The position numbers were made by a program, and so were the translations under genes. From contig DATFDL010000143.1 of assembly GCA_035252155.1 (NCBI GenBank), positions 1 through 11,710 on the forward strand: a DNA stretch of 11,710 nucleotides, given 5' to 3'. This document shows positions 5,642 through 11,710 of the stretch, one piece after another. Under the pieces are notes generated by a model. That model had not been told where the DNA came from, searched no databases, and saw only the letters and a list, made by a program, of their open reading frames with translations. The stretch comes from JAICLL01 sp035252155 (GTDB lineage Bacteria; Planctomycetota; Planctomycetia; Pirellulales; JAICIG01). Every line of letters starts with the position of its first letter. Within the stretch, counting starts at the first letter, position 1.

Positions 5642-8600
5642 ATGGTTTCCCGCTTTTTCATCGATCGACCGATCTTCGCAGCGGTGCTGTCGATCGTCAT
5701 TACGCTGGCGGGCTTTGTAGCGGTCTGGACCTTGCCGCTGGCGCAGTTTCCGCAGGTCTCGCCGCCCACGGTGCGAGTAACGTGCACCTACCCCGGCGCC
5801 AGCGCCAAGGACGTGTCTGAAGCGGTCGCCGCGCCGATCGAAGAGAAGGTCATCGGCGTCGAAGGCATGATGTTCATGTCGTCGGCCTGCACCAACGACG
5901 GTGGGTACAACCTCACGGTCACCTTCCATCACGGCATCGACGTGAACATGGCCCAGGTGCTGGTGCAGAACCGCGTGAGCCTGGCCGTGCCGATGCTGCC
6001 CGATGTCATCAAGCAGACGGGCGTGACGGTCCGCAAGCAATCGCCCGACATCTTGATGGGCATCGCGCTGATTTCGCCCGATCGCCGTTACGATCAGCTC
6101 TATATCAGCAACTACGCCATCTTGCAGGTCAAAGACGAGCTGGCCCGGCTCGACGGTGTAGGCGACGTATTCGTGTTTGGCCAGCGCGATTACAGCATGC
6201 GCATTTGGGTCGACCCCGAAAAGCTGGCCGCTCGCGGGCTGACTGCGGCCGACGTGGCCGAAGCCATCCGCGAGCAAAACATGCCGGTGGCCACCGGCGC
6301 CATCGGGCAGCAACCCGCCCCCGGCGACCAGGAATTTCAGATCACGCTCAACACGCTGGGCCGGCTGACCGAGGTGGAAGAGTTTGAGCAGATCATTCTC
6401 AAGACCTCGTGGGACGGCCGCATCACACGGCTAAAGGACGTGGCCCGCCTCGAGCTTGGGGCGAAGAGCCTCGACGTGAACGTGGCGATCGACGGCCAAC
6501 CGACGGTCTTTCTGGCCATTTTTCAGATGCCCGACGCCAACGCCCTGGCGACGCACGACCTGGTGATGGCCAAGATGGCCGAATTGGCTGAGTCGTTTCC
6601 CGACGGGCTCATTTACGACGTCGGCTTTACCACGGTGCCTTACACCCGCGAGTCGATCAAAGAGGTCTTCATCACGCTGCGCGACGCCATCGTATTGGTG
6701 GCCCTGGTGGTGCTGCTCTTTTTGCAAAACTGGCGATCGGCGCTTATCCCATTGGTGGCCGTGCCCGTGGCCATCGTCGGCACGTTCGCGGCGATGGCGG
6801 CGTTCGGTTTCAGCTTGAACAACCTGACGCTGTTCGGGCTGGTGCTGGCCATCGGCATCGTGGTTGACGACGCCATCGTGGTGGTCGAGGCGGTCGAGCA
6901 TCACATCGAGCAAGGGCTGGCGCCGCGTGAAGCCACCATCAAGGCCATGCAGCAGGTCTCGGGGCCGGTGATCGCGGTGGGATTGGTGCTGAGCGCGGTC
7001 TTTGTGCCGTGCGCGTTCATCAGCGGCCTGACTGGGCAGTTTTTCAGGCAGTTCGCGATGACGATCGCGGTTTCGACGATCATTTCGGCGTTCAATTCGC
7101 TGACGCTCAGCCCGGCGTTGACCGCCGTGCTGCTGCGGCCGCACGACAAGCACGCCGCGCCGCCGCTGCCTTGGTTGGCGTTTCCGTTGATTGGCGGCTG
7201 GGCGGGCTGGACATTTTTGGCCGAAACGCTCGCCCCGTGGGCGGCCCGCGGCCTGCACCACATGCCGGCCGGGCTGGTCGCCCGCATCGATGGTCATTCG
7301 GCGTGGCTGGGGCCTGCGGCCGGCGCGGTGGTGGGCGCGGCTGGCGGTCTGCTGCTCGGCCGCGGCACGAATTGGCTGCTGAGCAAGTTCTTCCGCCTTT
7401 TCAACTTTGGATTTCGTCATGCCACTGGCTTTTACGTCCGCTTGGCCGGCGGCCTGGTACGGATGAGCGTGCTGGTGCTGATCGTCTATGGCGGCCTGCT
7501 TGCGCTTACCGGCCGGCTCTTTGTCTCCACGCCCAAGGGATTCATCCCGTCGCAAGACATGGGCTATTTGATGGTCAATGTGCAGTTGCCCGACTCGGCC
7601 TCGATGGAGCGCACGCAAGAGGTGATCGACGAGATCGTGAGGATCGCGGTGGCGCATCCGGGCGTCAAGCACTGTTCGGGCATCACCGGGCAATCGTTCG
7701 TGCTCAATGCCTTCGGTTCGAACTTCGGCTCGATGTTCGTCAATCTGAAAGATTACCATCTGCGGCGCGACCCCGCGCTGTCGAGCATGCGCGTCTTGAT
7801 GGACCTGCAAGCCGAGTTCAACAAGCATATCGAAGGCGCGACGATCATGCTCTTTCCGCCGCCGCCCATTCGCGGCGTGGGCCGGGCGGGTGGCTTTATG
7901 CTGATGGTCGAAGACCGCGGCGACGCCGGACCCGTGGCCTTGCAAGAAGAGACCGACAGCCTGGCCCGGGCGGCCGGCGAGGCGCCCGGCATCGACCGGC
8001 CGATCACGTCGTTTCGAGCCAACGTGCCGCAATACCGCATTCAGCCCGATCCGCGGCAGTGCATGACGCGGCACGTCTCGCTGCAAGACTTTGCCGATAC
8101 TTTGCGAATCTATCAGGGTTCGTTGTATGTCAACGACTTCAATCGCTTCGGCCGCACCTGGCAGGTCATCGTGCAGGCCGATTCCAAGTTTCGCGATTCG
8201 CCGGAGTATCTGTCGCGACTGAAAGTGCGCAACAGCGACGGGGTGATGGTGCCCGTTGGTTCGCTGGCCAGCATTCAAGAGGTGAACGGGCCGCTGGTGC
8301 TCACGCGGTACAACAAATATCCGGCCGCCTCGATCAATGGCATGGCGAAGCCCGGCGTCAGCTCGAACGACGCGATGGAGATCATGGATCGGTTGGCCGA
8401 GCAACACCTGCCTGCCAACATGACCTATGAATGGACCGACATGTCGTACCTGGAGCTGCTGGCCGGCAACACGGCCACGGTGATCTTCGGCTTCGCCGTG
8501 GTGATGGTGTTCTTGGTGTTGGCCGCCCAGTACGAAAGCTGGTCGCTGCCGCTGGCGGTCATTCTGGTAGTGCCGATGTGCCTGCTCAGCGCGCTGGTGG

Positions 8601-9265
8601 GCGTACGCTTCTTTCATCAAGACGTGAACATCTTCACGCGGGTGGGGTTTGTGGTGCTGGTGGGACTGGCGAGCAAGAATGCGATTTTGATTGTCGAGTT
8701 CGCCAAGCAGCAGCGGCTGGCCGGCGTGCCCCGGCGCGAGGCCACGCTCGCGGCCTGCCGGCTGCGGCTGCGGCCCATCATCATGACGTCGTTCGCCTTT
8801 ATTCTGGGCGTGGTGCCTTTGATCGTCTCGCACGGCGCCGGCGCAGAAATGCGGCAGGCACTGGGTGTGGCCGTGTTCAGCGGCATGTTGGGCGTGACGC
8901 TGTTTGGACTTGTCCTGACGCCGGTCTTCTTTTTCACGATCGACTGGTGGGGCGAATCGCGCCTGTTCGGCGCGCCCTGGCTGCGCAAGCTCAGCGATTT
9001 CGCGCTCGCCGGGCTGAGCTTGCGACCGGCGCGGCAGTTGAGTCGGCTGGCGTGGCAAACCGCGATGGCGGCCCGAGCACGACTGCCCAAACGCGGCAAG
9101 GCCGGCAAGCCCACCGAAACATTCCCGCTGGCACCCGAAGAGACAATTATCGTTCAAGAAACCGTGCAGATGCCCGGCGTCGTGCACGAGACGCACGGCC
9201 GGCGCATCGCGCTCCGTGAGAAACTAGTACGTCGCTCCGAAGTAACCGGAAGGCAAAAAGATTGA
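5642..9265 (+). CDS. HAE1-type RND multidrug efflux permease 1
   Basis: Inner-membrane proton/drug antiporter of 1207 aa, forming a trimer in an AcrB-like tripartite pump. It has the classic N-terminus (SRFFIDRPIFAAVLSI, TM1), the porter segment PPTVRV then YPGAS, TM4 with the proton-relay pair D409-D410 (GIVVDDAIVVVE), a second porter half (about 630-930), TM10 with K1012 (GLASKNAILIVEF) and the arginine of RLRP near 1044. All key relay residues are present. AcrB is 1049 aa; the extra length here is about 70 residues between TM6 and TM7 (about 500-600, with a Gly/Ala-rich hydrophobic stretch at 556-573) and a C-terminal tail of about 100 residues after TIDWW. ATG 5642 fits the family N-terminus but has no Shine-Dalgarno. 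The gene probably uses the upstream adaptor; an outer-membrane channel must be encoded elsewhere. Substrate unknown. Confidence 0.96.
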   Translation: MVSRFFIDRPIFAAVLSIVITLAGFVAVWTLPLAQFPQVSPPTVRVTCTYPGASAKDVSEAVAAPIEEKVIGVEGMMFMSSACTNDGGYNLTVTFHHGIDVNMAQVLVQNRVSLAVPMLPDVIKQTGVTVRKQSPDILMGIALISPDRRYDQLYISNYAILQVKDELARLDGVGDVFVFGQRDYSMRIWVDPEKLAARGLTAADVAEAIREQNMPVATGAIGQQPAPGDQEFQITLNTLGRLTEVEEFEQIILKTSWDGRITRLKDVARLELGAKSLDVNVAIDGQPTVFLAIFQMPDANALATHDLVMAKMAELAESFPDGLIYDVGFTTVPYTRESIKEVFITLRDAIVLVALVVLLFLQNWRSALIPLVAVPVAIVGTFAAMAAFGFSLNNLTLFGLVLAIGIVVDDAIVVVEAVEHHIEQGLAPREATIKAMQQVSGPVIAVGLVLSAVFVPCAFISGLTGQFFRQFAMTIAVSTIISAFNSLTLSPALTAVLLRPHDKHAAPPLPWLAFPLIGGWAGWTFLAETLAPWAARGLHHMPAGLVARIDGHSAWLGPAAGAVVGAAGGLLLGRGTNWLLSKFFRLFNFGFRHATGFYVRLAGGLVRMSVLVLIVYGGLLALTGRLFVSTPKGFIPSQDMGYLMVNVQLPDSASMERTQEVIDEIVRIAVAHPGVKHCSGITGQSFVLNAFGSNFGSMFVNLKDYHLRRDPALSSMRVLMDLQAEFNKHIEGATIMLFPPPPIRGVGRAGGFMLMVEDRGDAGPVALQEETDSLARAAGEAPGIDRPITSFRANVPQYRIQPDPRQCMTRHVSLQDFADTLRIYQGSLYVNDFNRFGRTWQVIVQADSKFRDSPEYLSRLKVRNSDGVMVPVGSLASIQEVNGPLVLTRYNKYPAASINGMAKPGVSSNDAMEIMDRLAEQHLPANMTYEWTDMSYLELLAGNTATVIFGFAVVMVFLVLAAQYESWSLPLAVILVVPMCLLSALVGVRFFHQDVNIFTRVGFVVLVGLASKNAILIVEFAKQQRLAGVPRREATLAACRLRLRPIIMTSFAFILGVVPLIVSHGAGAEMRQALGVAVFSGMLGVTLFGLVLTPVFFFTIDWWGESRLFGAPWLRKLSDFALAGLSLRPARQLSRLAWQTAMAARARLPKRGKAGKPTETFPLAPEETIIVQETVQMPGVVHETHGRRIALREKLVRRSEVTGRQKD

Positions 9266-9296
9266 GGGCAAGAATATGAGGTAGTAGTGAGTGAAG

Positions 9297-9565
9297 TCAG
9301 TCAGTCAAGCGTGAGTTGAGGGTGAGAATTGATGACTGGAACGCACATGTGGGTGCCAGGGCATCCGCCGCGACGCGATTGGTTGAACCGACGTGCGAAT
9401 CAAATCGCCGCGGCGGACGCCGTGCGAAGTCGGGCCGAAGAGCAGATCCGCACGGCGTCCGTCGCAGCGAACCGCGCTTTTTGCGTAGGACGATGTGACT
9501 CCCGCTGCGACGGATGCCGTGGCACCCTGGCACAGTCGTCCATTCCTCTATCCATGACTGACTGA
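9297..9565. repeat. Nested foldback element (MITE-like or structured RNA)
   Basis: Three concentric inverted repeats share one centre. The outer is an exact 11-bp pair (9297-9307 with 9555-9565, TCAGTCAGTCA/TGACTGACTGA). The middle is 9351-9371 with 9507-9527, 19 of 21 positions pairing, including GGGTGCCA/TGGCACCC and GGCATCCG/CGGATGCC. The inner is a 17-bp stem (9410-9426 with 9449-9465) with a single G-T pair. No transposase frame is inside. It could be a small non-autonomous mobile element, a decayed insertion, a bidirectional terminator, or an RNA fold in the operon transcript. Confidence 0.7.
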
Positions 9566-9593
9566 GCACTAGTTCGTCGCCACTTCCCGAATC

Positions 9594-9623
9594 ATTTTTT
9601 TGCCCTCCATTTTTTTGCCTTCC
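9594..9623. repeat. Tandem 15-bp repeat with T7 runs
   Basis: Two copies of ATTTTTTTGCCYTCC (9594-9608 and 9609-9623) differ at one base. The T7 tracts are prone to slippage. The GCCYTCC part keeps the style of the heptad array that follows. Confidence 0.7.
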
Positions 9624-9660
9624 TCCCTGAATCCCGAATCCTGAATCCCGACCCCTCCCT
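9602..9660. repeat. C-rich heptad array directly before permease 2
   Basis: Heptads GCCCTCC and GCCTTCC (separated by ATTTTTTT), then the partial TCCCT, GAATCCC, GAATCCT, GAATCCC, GACCCCT and CCCT, run up to the TTG start of permease 2. The last 37 bp (9624-9660) match 5605-5641 at about 33 positions, and an in-frame TGA (9628) lies 33 bases before the start in both copies. Confidence 0.85.
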
Positions 9661-11710
9661 TGTTCTCCCGCTTCTTCATCAATCGGCCGATTTTCGCCGC
9701 GGTGCTGTCGATCATGGTTACGCTCGCCGGCGGCGTGGCGCTGTTCACGCTGCCGATCGCGCAGTATCCCGACATCACGCCGCCCACCGTCGAGGTGTCG
9801 GCCGTCTATCCCGGCGCCAACGCCCAGGTGGTGGCCGACGTCGTCGCTTCGCCTATCGAGCAAGAGGTCAATGGCGTCGAAAAGATGCTCTATATGTCGT
9901 CGCAATGCACCAACGACGGCAACTACACGCTCACCGTGACCTTCAAGCACGGCGTCGATCTGAATATGGCCCAGGTGCTGGTGCAAAACCGCGTGGCGCT
10001 GGCCCAGCCCCGGTTGCCCAGCCTGGTGCAGCGCCGAGGCGTGGTGGTGAAAAAGAAGTCGCCCAGCGTGATGATGATCGTCAATCTGTTTTCGACCGAC
10101 GAAAACCGCAAAAACCTTTATCTGAGCAACTACGCCACCATTCAGCTCAAGGATGAGCTGTCGCGGTTGGCCGGCGTGGGCGACATCACGTACATCGGCC
10201 AGCGCGATTACAGCATGCGTGTCTGGCTCGATCCGGAGAAGATGGCCTATCGCGGCCTGACCACCGCCGACGTGGTGCGGACCATCGAGCAGCAAAATAC
10301 GCAGGTGGCCGCCGGGCAAATCGGGCAGCCGCCCATCGCCAATGGCCAGGCTTTTCAGTTCACCATGAGCACCATGGGCCGGCTGGTCGAGGTTCACGAA
10401 TTTGCCGACATGATTTTGAAGACCGACGCCGACGGCCGCTTTGTCCGCCTGCGCGACGTGGCCGAGGTCGAGTTGGGGGCGTTGGTCTACAACCAGACCT
10501 GCACGCTCGACGGGCAGCCCTCCGTGGGGCTTTCGATCTATCAGTTGCCCGGCTCGAACGCGCTCGACGTGGCGCGGTCCGTGCGAGAAAAGATGGAAGA
10601 TCTCCGAGGACACTTCCCCGAAGGCGTCGATTACGCCATCGTTTACGACACCACGCCGTTTATCGAAGAATCGATCAACGAAGTCTTCAAAACGCTGCGC
10701 GACGCGGTGGTGCTGGTGGCCATCGTGGTGCTGCTCTTCTTGCAGAATTGGCGGTCGGCCATCATCCCGCTAGTGGCCGTGCCGGTGGCCGTGATCGGCA
10801 CCTTCGCCGTGATGGCCGCGATGGGTTTTAGTTTGAATAATCTCACGCTCTTCGGGCTGGTGCTGGCCATCGGCATCGTGGTCGACGACGCCATCGTGGT
10901 GGTCGAGGCGGTCGAGCATCACATCGAGCACGGCCTTTCGCCGCGCGAGGCCACCCTACTGGCCATGGAGCAAGTCTCCGGGCCGGTGATCGCCGTGGGC
11001 CTGGTGCTCAGCGCGGTGTTCATTCCCTGCGCGTTCATCAGCGGCATCACGGGGCAGTTCTTCCGGCAATTCGCGTTGACCATCGCGGTGTCGACGATCA
11101 TCTCGGCCTTCAATTCGTTGACGCTCAGCCCGGCCCTGACAGCCTTGCTGCTGCGGCCGCGCGACAAAGGCGCGGCGCCGCCTTTGCCGGGGCTGACATT
11201 TCCGATCGTGGGCGGTTGGCTTGGCTGGAAGTTTTTGACGCCTTGGCTTGGCGCGGCCATCGGACGATTCTCGCCCGCGGCATCGAACTGGTTGATTGGA
11301 GCGGGCGGCTGGGCGATGCCCGCGATCGCGGCCGTGCTGGCCGCCGGCGCAGGATGGTTGGTGGGCAGCTGGTTGAACCGCATCTTGGGCTTCACGTTTC
11401 GCACATTTAACCGCGGCTTCGATCACGCCACCGGCATTTACACCCGCGTGGTCGGCGGGCTGCTGCGCGTGAGCGTGCTGGTGCTGGTGGTCTACGGCGG
11501 CCTGGTGGCGCTGACTTACCACAGCTTCGTCATCACGCCCAAGGGCTTCATTCCCTCGCAAGACAAGGGCTATCTGCTGGTCAACGTGCAGTTGCCTGAC
11601 TCGGCTTCGCTGGAGCGGACGCAGCGCACGATGCAGAAGATCGAAAAGACCGCGGCCAAATGGCCCGGCGTCAGCCACACGGTGGCAATCGCGGGACAGT
11701 CGATTCTTCT
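9661..11710 (+). CDS. HAE1-type RND multidrug efflux permease 2, C-terminus cut off by window edge
   Basis: First 683 residues of a second AcrB-type inner-membrane permease, open to the right edge. TTG 9661 is the only plausible start: the frame has TGA at 9628, no ATG or GTG lies between, and the TTG gives the family N-terminus FSRFFINRPIFAAVLSI. It aligns without gaps to permease 1 over the first 410 residues, about 62% identical by hand count, with D409-D410 kept in TM4. Like permease 1 it has an extra segment between TM6 and TM7 (about 500-595), here with a clear hydrophobic stretch at 551-571 (WAMPAIAAVLAAGAGWLVGSW). TM10 and the rest of the relay lie outside. No Shine-Dalgarno is present. 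It probably arose by duplication and may pair with permease 1 or form a separate pump sharing the adaptor. Confidence 0.93.

Larger units (their letters stand above)
9266..9660. other. 395-bp gap between permease genes, filled with repeats, no gene
   Basis: I see no credible coding sequence here. The gap holds a nested foldback structure (9297-9565), a tandem 15-bp repeat with T7 tracts (9594-9623) and a heptad array (9602-9660). ACTAGT-N-CGTCGC occurs both at the end of the permease 1 gene (9223-9235) and after the foldback (9568-9580), matching at 12 of 13 positions. Confidence 0.75.

Noticed and set aside
6431..9196. Very long open frame antisense to permease 1
   Set aside because: Its composition (His/Arg/Gln-rich) is typical of the reverse complement of a GC-rich gene, and the plus strand has an unmistakable full-length RND permease.
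9266..9660. A small gene or complete insertion sequence between the permeases
   Set aside because: Open frames here are short, overlap the inverted repeats and show no transposase motifs.
1..11710. A new defence, CRISPR or phage-like system
   Set aside because: All sizeable genes but one small secreted protein belong to familiar sulfatase, flavodoxin, repeat-protein, TetR or RND efflux families. The novelty lies in the repeats and junctions.

Overview
The window is GC-rich, densely coded bacterial chromosome, most likely from a planctomycete of the Pirellulales type. The grounds are indirect. It has an exported Cys-type sulfatase, an exported protein that pairs a CXXCH haem motif with prenyltransferase/squalene-cyclase-like repeats, RND permeases with unusual extra segments, and short palindromes and 7-bp degenerate repeats scattered between genes. 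The taxonomic call is inference; no rRNA or marker gene is present.

Left part (1-3303): a minus-strand sulfatase that runs off the left edge (1-977), a minus-strand WrbA/flavodoxin-like FMN protein (1071-1631), a divergent plus-strand exported CXXCH/QW-repeat protein (1761-2972), and a small exported protein of unknown function on the minus strand (2896-3303). The last two genes overlap tail to tail by 77 bp. These genes show no obvious shared pathway.

Right part (3414-11710): a probable self-regulated RND efflux operon on the plus strand. A near-consensus sigma-70-type promoter (3414-3441) is followed by a symmetric operator-like palindrome (3450-3463) and a TetR/AcrR repressor gene (3488-4141). 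Then come a lipoprotein periplasmic adaptor (4305-5522), a first HAE1-type RND permease (5642-9265, 1207 aa) and a second, paralogous permease that starts at TTG 9661 and runs off the right edge. No outer-membrane channel gene is in the window. One adaptor with two related permeases recalls the MdtABC layout, where two different permeases work together, but it could equally be two separate pumps.

The gaps inside this operon are the most unusual part. Two palindromic elements fill the TetR-adaptor gap, and the second ends one base before the adaptor start codon. A 7-bp-period array occurs in G-rich orientation in the last codons of the adaptor gene and in C-rich orientation just before permease 1. 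The two orientations can pair over 21 positions and enclose a strong Shine-Dalgarno sequence, the adaptor stop and the start of a 29-codon leader ORF. A near copy of the array's last 37 bp directly precedes permease 2 at the same reading-frame register. A large nested foldback element lies between the two permease genes. These features suggest that repeat elements shape translation of the pump genes, which is untested inference. I found no CRISPR array, RNA gene, transposase or recognisable new defence system.
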